NCBI RefSeq assembly: GCF_046719735.1
Contig: NZ_JAUTWQ010000001.1
Location: 248,001 to 312,000, forward strand
Length of the DNA stretch: 64,000 nt
Reading direction: 5' to 3'
Source: Halobacillus_B rhizosphaerae
GTDB lineage: Bacteria; Bacillota; Bacilli; Bacillales; Halobacillaceae
Made by a program: the position numbers and the translations under genes. A model generated the notes under the pieces. The model worked only from the letters and a program-made list of their open reading frames with translations, had not been told where the DNA came from and did not search any database. Below, piece after piece: positions 24,123 to 33,131 of this stretch. How positions within the stretch are numbered: position 1 is the stretch's first letter; every line of letters begins with the position of its first letter.

Positions 24123-26401
24123 GAGGAAAGCTGCATCTTCCTCTCATAGCTATGATTCTGGGGGCAATGATCAGCCAATCAAAAGGCGTGACTGCATTAG
24201 CCCTCATAGGAATCTCCGTATACTGGATAGGTAAGCTGAAGAATGCGAGAGCAGGAGCGCTGCTTCTTGCTTGTTCTGTTTTTGGTTATTACTACTTTAT
24301 CCCTTCTCCGATTTCATCCTTGTCAAAGGATCCTGTCCGTATTATCGGTCAAATCACTTCTCCAATAGCGGAAACTCCTCATACCCTTCAAGTCCGTTTG
24401 AAAAAAGAAACCCCTTCCAAGACAACTATCGTTTTATTGACTTACTTTAAAAGTGAACATGAAAATAAAGAATTTCAGAGTTATTTACGGAAGAAATGGC
24501 GTTTTGGAGCCCAATGCACTCTTTATTCTCCCGAAGAACTTTTAAAAGAAGCCAGAAATCCGGGCGAGTTTGATTATCGAGGGTATATGGCATATCAAGA
24601 TGTAGAGGCACAGGTAAGAATAAGTGAAAAGACTTCGATGACCTGCCAGGGAGTATCTTGGGTGGACGAGCTTTATGAGTGGAGAAGCGTTATGCAAAAT
24701 AAAATGAAGGCAACAGTTTCATCTGAAGCTTATCCGTGGATGAATGCTTTAATGTTTGGTGAAGCAAACGATCTGAATGAGGAGACCGTAGAATGGTTTA
24801 GGAACTGGGGCATTTCTCATATTTTAGCCATATCAGGCCTTCATGTGGGGTTATTGTCAGGAATGATTTTCTTTATTTTATTTCGTTCAGGAGCGGTTAC
24901 ACTAGAACATGCACGTTTCCTTCTATTTATTTTTCTCCCTGTATACGGTTTTATAGCAGGAGGGAGTGCTTCTGTATTAAGGGCCGTTTTAATGGCTGTT
25001 TTTGGCTTACTATTTGTGAACAGGAACTTAAAAATTACTGGCACGGATTTAGTTTCTCTGGCAGCTTTCTGCCTCTTGCTTATAGCCCCAAATCAGTTTC
25101 ACCAAATTGGTTTTCAGTTCTCCTTCCTCGTGACCTTCGCCCTTGTCCTTTCTTCCCCTGTCTTATCACAAACCTCAAACAAACTGCATCTTTCTTCAAA
25201 AATCAGTGTAATATGCCAGCTTTCTATCCTTCCGTTGCAAATCCATTATTTTTATGATTTCAATCCACTTTCTCTCTTTGCCAATTTATTGGTAGTCCCC
25301 TATTTTTCATTGGTTGTGATCCCGCTATGCATGCTTTTATTTCTCCTCGCGTTCTTATTTTCTCCCTTTGCCTATGCCGCCTCCGACTTATTTTTTCATT
25401 TACATTCCTTAATTCTGGGATGCCTGCAAAAGCTGACGGATCCATTCTTAATCAAATGGGTTATTGGTGAGATAACTCCGCCGTGGATTCTGGTCTATTA
25501 TCTTTTTTTTAGTTTTATGATGATCGCATGGAATCATGGAAAATTAAAGCATGCATTTATCTGCGCTACAGCTTCATGCGTAACAATTGGAGCTTATGCA
25601 AGCGTGCCCTATACAGTGGATCAGGGCAGGGTTACGATGCTTGATATCGGCCAGGGAGATGCCTTTGTAGTAGAGCTGCCTTATCGTAAAGGGGTGATCA
25701 TGATTGATGCAGCGGGATTACCGCCATTTATGATGAATCCAAAACAGACCGAAGAAAATATTATTCGGCCTTATCTTAAATCAAGGGGGATTAGTCATTT
25801 GGATGCTTTAATGATTTCCCATCACGATACTGACCATAGTGGCAGTGTCAATCCATTAGTGGAAGACTTTAATGTAGATTGGTTCATTGTCAGTCCTTAT
25901 TACATTGTAAATTCAGATTTGAATGATAAGGTGAAGGTTTTGCGGGTAAATGCTGGTGACAGGATTAAGGTGAAGGGTCAATTATTTTCTGTATTAAACC
26001 CTGAGGATGATGCTCATAATCCTAATGACAATTCTGTGGTTCTCTATACTGAAGTGGGAGGGAAATCATGGCTTTTTACTGGCGATTTGTCCACCCGTAT
26101 GGAGGAAAAGGTACTGGAAAATTATCCTGAATTGCATGTGGATGTTCTCAAAGTCGGCCATCATGGGAGTAAGACGTCCACCTCGGAAAAATGGATATCC
26201 CAGCTGCAGCCTCAGTACGGCTTAATTTCAGCAGGTGTTAACAATCGTTATGGTCACCCCCACCAACAAGTAGTAGACCGGCTGAAGCATCACAGCGTAA
26301 ACCTCTGGAGGACGGACCAAAGCGGGGCAGTTCAATTTAATTTCTCTGGGCAAAGTGGAACGTTTTCCGCGTTTCTCCCGTATAATGCGAGCAGAGATTA
26401 A
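24119..26401 (+). CDS. comEC: DNA internalisation channel ComEC
   Basis: Polytopic membrane protein proposed to form the channel for single-strand DNA during transformation. 760 aa. The N-terminal DUF4131/OB-like part (about 1-195) is followed by the Competence domain with multiple helices (about 215-500), including ISGLHVGLLSG. The C-terminal metallo-beta-lactamase-like domain (about 505-760) has the metal motif HHDTDHSGS near 567-575, a candidate nuclease for the non-transported strand. GTG start overlapping comEB. Appears intact. Confidence 0.95.
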   Translation: MRGKLHLPLIAMILGAMISQSKGVTALALIGISVYWIGKLKNARAGALLLACSVFGYYYFIPSPISSLSKDPVRIIGQITSPIAETPHTLQVRLKKETPSKTTIVLLTYFKSEHENKEFQSYLRKKWRFGAQCTLYSPEELLKEARNPGEFDYRGYMAYQDVEAQVRISEKTSMTCQGVSWVDELYEWRSVMQNKMKATVSSEAYPWMNALMFGEANDLNEETVEWFRNWGISHILAISGLHVGLLSGMIFFILFRSGAVTLEHARFLLFIFLPVYGFIAGGSASVLRAVLMAVFGLLFVNRNLKITGTDLVSLAAFCLLLIAPNQFHQIGFQFSFLVTFALVLSSPVLSQTSNKLHLSSKISVICQLSILPLQIHYFYDFNPLSLFANLLVVPYFSLVVIPLCMLLFLLAFLFSPFAYAASDLFFHLHSLILGCLQKLTDPFLIKWVIGEITPPWILVYYLFFSFMMIAWNHGKLKHAFICATASCVTIGAYASVPYTVDQGRVTMLDIGQGDAFVVELPYRKGVIMIDAAGLPPFMMNPKQTEENIIRPYLKSRGISHLDALMISHHDTDHSGSVNPLVEDFNVDWFIVSPYYIVNSDLNDKVKVLRVNAGDRIKVKGQLFSVLNPEDDAHNPNDNSVVLYTEVGGKSWLFTGDLSTRMEEKVLENYPELHVDVLKVGHHGSKTSTSEKWISQLQPQYGLISAGVNNRYGHPHQQVVDRLKHHSVNLWRTDQSGAVQFNFSGQSGTFSAFLPYNASRD

Positions 26402-26425
26402 AAAAAGACTGCTATAAAGCAGCCT
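26400..26425 (-). terminator. intrinsic terminator of yqzM
   Basis: Minus-strand 8-bp stem (26425-26418/26413-26406, one G-T pair) followed by a run of T. It overlaps the comEC end. Confidence 0.65.
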
Positions 26426-26440
26426 GAGGTGTTAAGTTCG

Positions 26441-26572
26441 TTATTGGATAGCAGAGAAAATAACACCGATAAAGAAAATTACAAAGAAGAATAGAAATGA
26501 TATGCCAAACCCTAATCCTGAATCAACTACATCATTTGTTTTGGATTGAATTTCATTTTTAAATTCGTTCAT
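26441..26572 (-). CDS. yqzM: YqzM-like small membrane protein
   Basis: 43-codon gene. The protein starts MNEFKNEIQSKTNDVVDSG and continues into one hydrophobic helix (about 20-40) ending SAIQ. It matches the YqzM family, which sits between comEC and holA in Bacillus and has an unknown role. The ribosome site AGGAGGGG precedes the ATG, and a terminator follows. Confidence 0.85.
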   Translation of the reverse strand: MNEFKNEIQSKTNDVVDSGLGFGISFLFFFVIFFIGVIFSAIQ

Positions 26573-26923
26573 TGTTACCCCTCCTATTTGTCTAAGTTCA
26601 AGTATAAGCGATTACATGGTTAAAATCCACAATCATTATGAATGAATTTAAAATCCTCTCTTATTGAATCCATTGCCTCAGCTAGCAAGACTTGTCACAG
26701 ATAATTATCTCAAGAGCGGTCACACTATAGATGAGGGGAACAACCTCGTCCTCTTCAATGGCGTCCGGGGCTGTTGAAAGGCGTTTATATAGATAGCAAC
26801 TGCGGCGGCGTACAAAGGCTGACTTTGACATGATGGCAATTGAAAATTAAAATAGTGTCACAGCCTTCCCAATAATTTTGGGCGCCGTCGTATTTTTTAA
26901 GTGAAAGGAAACTTATAACATAT
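26573..26923. other. intergenic region yqzM-holA
   Basis: About 350 bp. A clear promoter for holA lies at 26825-26853 (TTGACA-17-TAAAAT). The stretch 26690-26820 is richer in GC than its flanks and contains small inverted repeats, but no supported gene. Confidence 0.55.
26825..26853 (+). promoter_or_regulatory. SigA-type promoter of holA
   Basis: Consensus TTGACA (26825-26830), 17-bp spacer, TAAAAT (26848-26853). Confidence 0.75.
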
Positions 26924-27946
26924 ATGGGGAAAACACAACAATCACACGTTTATTTATTGTATGGAGCAGAATCTTTTTTAATTCAGGAAAACAAGCAGAA
27001 AATTGTTGAGCAAGCACTAACAGAAGAAGATCGTGAATTTAATCTTTCTCAGTACGATTTAGAAGAAACGCCTATTGAAGATGCAGTAACCGATGCAGAA
27101 ACTTATCCGTTTTTAGGTGGAAAAAAAGTGGTTATTGCTAACAACCCGGTCTTTCTAAAAGCAAAGCCAGATAAGCTTCCGTTTGAACATGATGTGGACA
27201 TGCTGTTAAATTACATAGAGCATCCTGCTGACTACAGCATCCTGATTATGATTGCGCCTTATGAAAAGCTTGACGAGAGAAAAAAAGTCTTTAAGCAATT
27301 TAAAAAGCATGGAAACGTTATTCCATGTCAGCCGGTTAGAGAATGGGAAATAGACAAGTGGATTCAGACGCTAGCCAAGGAATTTCAGATCGTCGTGCCT
27401 GAAAATATCCATGAGTTATTCGCCAGTGAAATCGGAACGAATTTAATGGCCTTGAGAAAAGAAATGGAAAAACTCGCATTAAATGTCGGTGAAGGCGGTA
27501 CAGTTACTCGTGAATTAGCCGAACAGCTTTTATCTCATAGTGCAGAAACTTCGGGATTAAAGCTTGTGGATGCAGTAATGGAGAAGAATCTCAGCCGGGC
27601 GATTATGATCTATAAAGATTTGCTGAAACTGAACGAAGAACCTATCGCTCTAACTGCTTTGCTTGCCTCTCAGTTTCGCATTATCAGCCAGGCCAAAACT
27701 TTGAAGAAGAAGGGCTATGCGCAAAACCAAATGAACTCTTACATTAAAGCGCATCCGTATGTCATTAAAATGGCATTAAAAAGAGAACGATTCTTTTCTT
27801 TTGAAGAATTAAATGAAATTATGAATCAGCTTGCAGAGACGGATTATAAATTGAAGCAAGGTAAAATGGAGAAAGAATTAGCCTTTGAACTGCTGCTTTA
27901 TAATTTAATTCATATTAAACAAAGGAATAGAGAAATAATGCATTAA
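26924..27946 (+). CDS. holA: DNA polymerase III subunit delta
   Basis: Clamp-loader subunit (YqeN) that opens the beta sliding clamp. 340 aa with the three-domain layout: an AAA+-like N-domain beginning VYLLYGAESFL, a middle domain, and a C-terminal collar domain with LLASQFRIISQAKTL near 244-258. The ribosome site AAAGGAAA is weak and rather far from the ATG. Own promoter upstream; a strong bidirectional terminator follows. Confidence 0.94.
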   Translation: MGKTQQSHVYLLYGAESFLIQENKQKIVEQALTEEDREFNLSQYDLEETPIEDAVTDAETYPFLGGKKVVIANNPVFLKAKPDKLPFEHDVDMLLNYIEHPADYSILIMIAPYEKLDERKKVFKQFKKHGNVIPCQPVREWEIDKWIQTLAKEFQIVVPENIHELFASEIGTNLMALRKEMEKLALNVGEGGTVTRELAEQLLSHSAETSGLKLVDAVMEKNLSRAIMIYKDLLKLNEEPIALTALLASQFRIISQAKTLKKKGYAQNQMNSYIKAHPYVIKMALKRERFFSFEELNEIMNQLAETDYKLKQGKMEKELAFELLLYNLIHIKQRNREIMH

Positions 27947-27978
27947 AAAACCATCAGCCACTTGGCTGATGGTTTTTT
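27945..27978. terminator. bidirectional terminator between holA and rpsT
   Basis: Perfect 15-bp inverted repeat 27945-27959/27964-27978 with A6/T6 ends and loop ACTT. Confidence 0.92.
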
Positions 27979-27984
27979 AAGAAT

Positions 27985-28013
27985 GAAAAACGATCCTTAT
28001 CAGAGGATCGTTT
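27985..28013 (-). terminator. intrinsic terminator of rpsT
   Basis: Minus-strand 9-bp stem (28013-28005/27996-27988) followed by T at 27990-27985. Confidence 0.75.
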
Positions 28014-28031
28014 GTTGGTCATAGGCTAAAT

Positions 28032-28292
28032 TTATAATGCGTTTACTTCTTTAGCCAGGCGAGATTTTTTACGGTTCCCGTTATTTTTATGAAGGGCACC
28101 GCGCTTGACAGCTTTATCAATTTTCTTGACCGCTGTTTGCAAAGCATCTTTAGCGTTCTCTGTATCATTTTTAGATACAAGAGTATCAACACGTTTCACA
28201 GCTGTACGCATGTCGGATTTGAACGCTGCGTTTAGCTGGCGTGCATCCATATTTAAGCGTACACGTTTTTTAGCAGATTTAATATTAGGCAT
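28032..28292 (-). CDS. rpsT: 30S ribosomal protein S20
   Basis: Basic 86-aa 16S rRNA-binding protein. The start MPNIKSAKKRVR and the C-terminal HKNNGNRKKSRLAKEV are family features. ATG 28292 follows GGGAGGTG; the frame open to 28355 lies beyond this ribosome site and runs into the promoter. Divergent from gpr, own promoter and terminator. Confidence 0.97.
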   Translation of the reverse strand: MPNIKSAKKRVRLNMDARQLNAAFKSDMRTAVKRVDTLVSKNDTENAKDALQTAVKKIDKAVKRGALHKNNGNRKKSRLAKEVNAL

Positions 28293-28345
28293 AGTTTCAC
28301 CTCCCAGGTAAAAACCAAAAGACTGATTCATATCGAACAAGAGAC

Positions 28346-28374
28346 ATTTTACCAAAGCGAGCGCTTGTTTTCAA
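28346..28374 (-). promoter_or_regulatory. SigA-type promoter of rpsT
   Basis: Minus strand TTGAAA (28374-28369), 17-bp spacer, TAAAAT (28351-28346). Confidence 0.75.
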
Positions 28375-28382
28375 TAGGTTTG

Positions 28383-28410
28383 TGAAACCAGACTGATCCA
28401 TTTGCATAGT
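28383..28410 (+). promoter_or_regulatory. candidate forespore (SigG/SigF) promoter of gpr
   Basis: TGAAAC (28383-28388), 16-bp spacer, CATAGT (28405-28410). This resembles SigG sites and predicts a start about 37 nt before gpr, which is a known forespore gene. Confidence 0.4.
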
Positions 28411-28453
28411 TTAACACCTTTAAGGAGAAAATTTGCATAAGGAGGGAAAGCAT

Positions 28454-29545
28454 ATGAAGCAAGAAAAAGGTTATTCAGTACGTACTGATTTAGCATTAGA
28501 AGCACATGAAATGAACGTGAAGAATGATCCGTCTTCTTCGGATTCAGATGGTGTAGAAGTGTTGGAAAAGGAAGTTCATGATATTAAAACTACTTACGTT
28601 ACAGTGGACCAGGCAGGCGCTGAACGAATCGGGAAGAAAGCAGGTCATTACATTACACTGGAATCACAGGCTATTCGTAAACAGGATACCGAGCTTCAAG
28701 TTAACCTGGCAAAAGTGGTTTCGGGTCAGCTGAGGAAAGTATTAAGTGACAGTGGCATTAAAGAAAGTGACCGCTGCTTAATCGTTGGGTTAGGAAATCA
28801 TTTAGTCACACCTGATGCATTAGGCCCACTGGTCACTGAGAAAGTGCTCGTAACCAGCCACTTGTTTGAACTGCAGCCAGAAACTGTCCAGGAAGGTTAC
28901 CGGCCGGTGTCAGCGGTAACTCCAGGAGTTATGGGTCTCACAGGTATTGAAACAAGTGATATGGTTCATGGGATCATTGAAGAAACTAAACCAGATTTTG
29001 TTATCGTTATCGATGCTTTAGCTTCTCGTTCTATTAATCGCATAAACGCAACGATTCAACTATCCGATACAGGGATTCATCCCGGCTCGGGTGTAGGAAA
29101 TAAGCGGAAAGAGATTAGTAAAGAAACCTATGGAATTCCAGTAATTTCGATTGGCGTTCCAACAGTGGTCGACGCAGTGACCATTACAAGTGATACGATC
29201 GATTATGTTTTGAAGCATTTTGGAAGAGAGTGGAAAGAGAAGGATAGCCCGTCTCAAGCTCTATCACCGGCCCTTAATCCATTTGAGAGAAAGACACTGA
29301 CGGAGGAAGATCATCCTACAGATGAACAATCCCAAGCTGTATTAGGAATGTTTGGGCAGCTTGAGGAAGCTGAAAAGAAACAACTTATAAAAGAAGTCCT
29401 TACCCCATTAGGGCATAACCTGATGGTCACTCCTAAAGAAGTGGATACCTTCATAAATGATATGGCCCATGTGATTGCTTCGGGAATAAATGGAGCATTA
29501 CATCCTGGCGTCGAAGATGGAGAGGCGCAATCCTATTCCAGGTAA
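28454..29545 (+). CDS. gpr: spore germination protease GPR
   Basis: Forespore-made protease (A25 family) that degrades small acid-soluble spore proteins at germination. 363 aa, made as a zymogen with a short N-terminal pro-sequence (YSVRTDLALEAHEM, about 7-20). The core contains CLIVGLGNHLVTPDALGP near 107-124 and VIVIDALASRS near 179-189, with the conserved acidic residues. ATG 28454 follows TAAGGAGGG; an in-frame TTG at 28433 has no ribosome site. Confidence 0.96.
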   Translation: MKQEKGYSVRTDLALEAHEMNVKNDPSSSDSDGVEVLEKEVHDIKTTYVTVDQAGAERIGKKAGHYITLESQAIRKQDTELQVNLAKVVSGQLRKVLSDSGIKESDRCLIVGLGNHLVTPDALGPLVTEKVLVTSHLFELQPETVQEGYRPVSAVTPGVMGLTGIETSDMVHGIIEETKPDFVIVIDALASRSINRINATIQLSDTGIHPGSGVGNKRKEISKETYGIPVISIGVPTVVDAVTITSDTIDYVLKHFGREWKEKDSPSQALSPALNPFERKTLTEEDHPTDEQSQAVLGMFGQLEEAEKKQLIKEVLTPLGHNLMVTPKEVDTFINDMAHVIASGINGALHPGVEDGEAQSYSR

Positions 29546-29631
29546 GTGAAAAAATAGATGTCCGTTCTATGTTTCTTCTCACTGACATAAGATTTACTAG
29601 AGTTGAGTCAGAATGAGGAGAGGATTTTCCT

Positions 29632-30795
29632 ATGCCACATTATCAGAAATGGAAAAAAAAGCGGCCAAACCTGGTCAAGCAAGGCTCAAAATGGTTAGGT
29701 GGAGCATTTACTATTCTGATTTTATTATTTATAGGGATAGGTTTTTTGACTGGAGCGAAAACCACTTATCGAATTTATTCGGATACCATTCAAGGATGGA
29801 CGACCCAATTAAAGGGAAGTTCATTTATTTACTTATTTGAGATGGAGAATCGAATGTTTACTGGAGCTCACCCGGAAGGTGAGAACTTTCCGGGATTATC
29901 CACGTTATCGTTTCAGCTATTAACTAGCTTGACCCCAAACGATCCGAGAAGTTTATTAGGTAGAGAGATCCCAGGTCTGTCCTCCTACAATAGTGACATA
30001 ATTATAGCGGGAGAAGGAACTGATTATACTACCATTCCTATTGAATCAAGGGCACCGATTGATGTGGTCCAAAAAGATAGAGAAGCAGTGGGGAGCGAAG
30101 ATAAGAAACCAAATCAAGATGAGAATAAACCGCAAAATATCAAAAATAAGAAAGTGTTCATTTACAGCACTCACAATAGAGAATCTTTTCTACCGCAGCT
30201 GCCAAAAGGTACTTCAATAAATGAAGCCTACAGTGGAAAAGTGAATGTGTCCTTAATCAGTCAAAGGTTGGCAGAAGATTTGGAGAAGAATGGAATCGGT
30301 GCGGAAGTCGATCATACTGATATTTCGAAAGTGCTTAAAGACAAGGGAATGGAGTATTATGAATCCTACGATGCTTCTCGGCCGGTGGTAAAGGAAGCAA
30401 TGAGCAGAGAAGATTCTTTACAGTACTTTTTTGATATTCACAGGGACAGCCTTGGCAGAGAGTATACTACGACTACGATTGACGGTAAAAATTATGCAAG
30501 AGTGGTATTTGTTATAGGTGCAGATAACAAAAATTATGAAAAGAATCTTAAAATAGCTTCTGACCTTCACAAAAGGATTGAGAAGAAATATCCTGGATTG
30601 AGCAGGGGAGTTATTACAAAGAAAGGGTCCGGAGTTGACGGAATATACAATCAGGACTTAAGTCAGCACTCACTCCTCTTTGAAGTGGGTGGACTTGGAA
30701 ATAACTTGGACGAATTATATCGCACAGCTGACATTCTTGCAGGCATATTTAGTGATTATTACTTTGATTCAGAAAAGGTTTCTAAAAATTCCTAA
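29632..30795 (+). CDS. spoIIP: stage II sporulation protein P
   Basis: Amidase/endopeptidase of the DMP complex that strips septal peptidoglycan during forespore engulfment. 387 aa with a membrane anchor at about 24-44. Catalytic zinc residues align with B. subtilis at a constant offset: His181 and Glu184 (YSTHNRESF) and His270 (FDIHRDS). A CATAAGAT at 29586-29593 resembles a SigE -10, but the -35 is poor. AGGAGAGGA precedes the ATG. yqxA follows within 20 bp. Confidence 0.96.
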   Translation: MPHYQKWKKKRPNLVKQGSKWLGGAFTILILLFIGIGFLTGAKTTYRIYSDTIQGWTTQLKGSSFIYLFEMENRMFTGAHPEGENFPGLSTLSFQLLTSLTPNDPRSLLGREIPGLSSYNSDIIIAGEGTDYTTIPIESRAPIDVVQKDREAVGSEDKKPNQDENKPQNIKNKKVFIYSTHNRESFLPQLPKGTSINEAYSGKVNVSLISQRLAEDLEKNGIGAEVDHTDISKVLKDKGMEYYESYDASRPVVKEAMSREDSLQYFFDIHRDSLGREYTTTTIDGKNYARVVFVIGADNKNYEKNLKIASDLHKRIEKKYPGLSRGVITKKGSGVDGIYNQDLSQHSLLFEVGGLGNNLDELYRTADILAGIFSDYYFDSEKVSKNS

Positions 30796-30814
30796 TATCT
30801 GAGGGGGAAGAGTA

Positions 30815-31153
30815 ATGAAGTGGCTGATGATTCTGCTGATTGGTTGTGCTCTCTTTATTTTTGGAGCAATTTATGGAATCCAGAAAAATGCTGAAAAATA
30901 TGAGCAATTGCAAGATTCTGCTGCCTCCCTTGATGCGAAGAATAACTCCAGTCATAAGGAAGGTCAGGTGGAAAAGAAGGTCGACCATAAGGTTTCACAG
31001 CCTGCCAGTAAAGGTGTCTGCCAAACCAGCCTATCAGAAGAGAAGTCTGCTCCATTGATCGTACGATTTGCAGTGGGATTAGGGCAGTGGGTATCAGCGT
31101 GCTTTGATCTGGCTGTGTTGATTCTTTCTCAAATGCTTCATTCGGGGCCATAA
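30815..31153 (+). CDS. yqxA: YqxA family protein (DUF3679)
   Basis: 112-aa membrane-anchored protein directly after spoIIP, as in B. subtilis. N-terminal helix at about 4-22, a polar Lys/Gln/Ser-rich middle, and a C-terminal amphipathic or second membrane segment (about 83-108). Function unknown; co-expression with spoIIP suggests a sporulation role (inference). GAGGGGGAAG precedes the ATG. Confidence 0.85.
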   Translation: MKWLMILLIGCALFIFGAIYGIQKNAEKYEQLQDSAASLDAKNNSSHKEGQVEKKVDHKVSQPASKGVCQTSLSEEKSAPLIVRFAVGLGQWVSACFDLAVLILSQMLHSGP

Positions 31154-31180
31154 GCGAGTCTTTCCCAAAATAGACGGGGA

Positions 31181-31209
31181 TTGAATAATACTACTCCTAT
31201 TGCTATAAT
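31181..31209 (+). promoter_or_regulatory. SigA-type promoter of lepA-hemW
   Basis: TTGAAT (31181-31186), 17-bp spacer, TATAAT (31204-31209), 42 bp before lepA. Confidence 0.78.
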
Positions 31210-31251
31210 CAAGCTAGCTAACTGTGCCTAATTTAGTAGGAGTGATGTATT

Positions 31252-33066
31252 TTGACTAGTCAATCGAAACAGGAAAGGGTACGCAACTTCTCGATCATTG
31301 CCCATATTGATCACGGCAAATCGACTCTTGCAGACCGTATCCTTGAAAAAACGAACGCATTAACACAAAGAGAAATGAAAGAACAATTCCTCGATGCTAT
31401 GGACCTTGAGAGAGAACGAGGCATTACGATAAAATTGAATGCTGTTCAATTAAATTACAAGGCAAAAGATAATTTAGATTATACCTTTCATTTAATAGAT
31501 ACCCCCGGCCACGTCGATTTTACATATGAAGTGTCCAGGAGTCTCGCTGCCTGCGAGGGAGCTATACTTGTGGTTGATGCTGCACAGGGAATTGAAGCAC
31601 AAACCTTAGCTAATGTGTATCTTGCCCTGGAAAATGACCTGGAAATCATCCCGGTTATTAATAAAATCGATCTACCGGGTGCCGATCCGGAAAGAATTAA
31701 GCAGGAAATTGAAGATGTCATAGGGATAGATGCCTCTAATGCTATATTAGCTTCAGCCAAAGAAGGGGTAGGAATTGAGGAGATTTTAGAACGGATTGTG
31801 TCGGACATTCCTGCACCGGATGGAGATGCTAAAGCCCCAACCAAAGGTCTTATTTTTGATTCCTTATATGACACGTATCGCGGGGTTGTTGCTTATACGT
31901 GTGTCAGAGAAGGCTCGATAAAAGTCGGCGACAAGATTAAGATGATGGCCACTGGGAAAGAATTTGAAGTTAATGAAGTGGGTGTTTTCCGTCCGGCACC
32001 TACAACCCTTAAGGAGTTAAATGTAGGAGATGTCGGCTACTTAACTGCCTCCATTAAAAACATTGGGGATACGCAAGTAGGGGACACGATTACTCTTGCC
32101 AATAACCCTGCAGAAACACCGCTTCCTGGTTATAAAAGGCTGAATCCAATGGTGTTCTGCGGACTTTATCCGGTGGATGCGAATAATTATAACGACCTGA
32201 GAGACGCTTTAGAGCGTCTTGAACTGAACGACTCTTCTTTACAATTTGAAGCGGAAACCTCTCAGGCTTTAGGATTCGGATTCCGCTGCGGTTTCCTGGG
32301 AATGCTCCATATGGAAATCATCCAGGAACGGATTGAAAGAGAGTATAAAATTGATCTTATTACCACGGCTCCAAGTGTTATTTACAAAGTGAAATTGACC
32401 GATGGTACTTCTATAAACGTCGATAACCCTTCCATGATGCCGGATAATCAGCAAATTGAAGAAGTACAGGAACCTTTTGTCAAAGCCACCATTATGGTGC
32501 CGAATGATTACGTTGGACCTGTCATGGAAATTTGCCAGAGGAAACGTGGCAATTTTATGGATATGCAGTATTTAGATGACAATCGTGTAAATGTTGTTTA
32601 TGAAATTCCGCTTTCTGAAATTGTTTATGACTTTTTTGATTCTTTAAAATCCCAAACTAAGGGATATGCTTCCTTTGATTATGAGTTGATCGGTTATAGA
32701 GATTCCAATTTGGTGAAGATGGATATCCTTCTGAATGGAGATACCATAGATGCCTTGTCCTTTATTGTTCACCGTGATTTTGCTTATGAACGAGGGAAAG
32801 TGATTGCTGAAAAGTTAAAGAAATTAATTCCAAGACAGCAGTTTGAAGTGCCGGTTCAGGCGGCGATTGGAAATAAAATTGTAGCCCGGACGACAATCAA
32901 AGCCATGCGTAAGAATGTTCTCTCCAAATGCTATGGAGGAGATATATCACGGAAAAGAAAACTTCTTGAGAAACAAAAAGAAGGGAAGAAAAGGATGAAG
33001 ATGGTAGGTTCTGTGGAAGTACCTCAGGAAGCCTTCATGTCTGTCCTTGAAATTGATGATGATTGA
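31252..33066 (+). CDS. lepA: elongation factor 4 (LepA)
   Basis: Ribosome-associated GTPase that remodels ribosomes and helps translation or 30S biogenesis under stress. 604 aa: G domain with AHIDHGKST (17-25), DTPGH and NKIDLP; EF-G-like domains II, III and V; and the LepA-specific C-terminal domain (about 485-604). TTG start at 31252 after GTAGGAGTG; the ATG at 31245 is out of frame. Confidence 0.97.
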   Translation: MTSQSKQERVRNFSIIAHIDHGKSTLADRILEKTNALTQREMKEQFLDAMDLERERGITIKLNAVQLNYKAKDNLDYTFHLIDTPGHVDFTYEVSRSLAACEGAILVVDAAQGIEAQTLANVYLALENDLEIIPVINKIDLPGADPERIKQEIEDVIGIDASNAILASAKEGVGIEEILERIVSDIPAPDGDAKAPTKGLIFDSLYDTYRGVVAYTCVREGSIKVGDKIKMMATGKEFEVNEVGVFRPAPTTLKELNVGDVGYLTASIKNIGDTQVGDTITLANNPAETPLPGYKRLNPMVFCGLYPVDANNYNDLRDALERLELNDSSLQFEAETSQALGFGFRCGFLGMLHMEIIQERIEREYKIDLITTAPSVIYKVKLTDGTSINVDNPSMMPDNQQIEEVQEPFVKATIMVPNDYVGPVMEICQRKRGNFMDMQYLDDNRVNVVYEIPLSEIVYDFFDSLKSQTKGYASFDYELIGYRDSNLVKMDILLNGDTIDALSFIVHRDFAYERGKVIAEKLKKLIPRQQFEVPVQAAIGNKIVARTTIKAMRKNVLSKCYGGDISRKRKLLEKQKEGKKRMKMVGSVEVPQEAFMSVLEIDDD

Positions 33067-33083
33067 TAAGAATCTGGATAAAG

Positions 33084-33110
33084 CCGCAGGAGACTCTCTC
33101 TTGCGGTTTT
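33084..33110 (+). terminator. weak terminator between lepA and hemW
   Basis: 10-bp stem 33084-33093/33097-33106 with one G-T pair and a 3-nt loop, then TTTT. It may only attenuate read-through into hemW. Confidence 0.5.
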
Positions 33111-33131
33111 CCTTATGAAAGGTGGTTCCCA

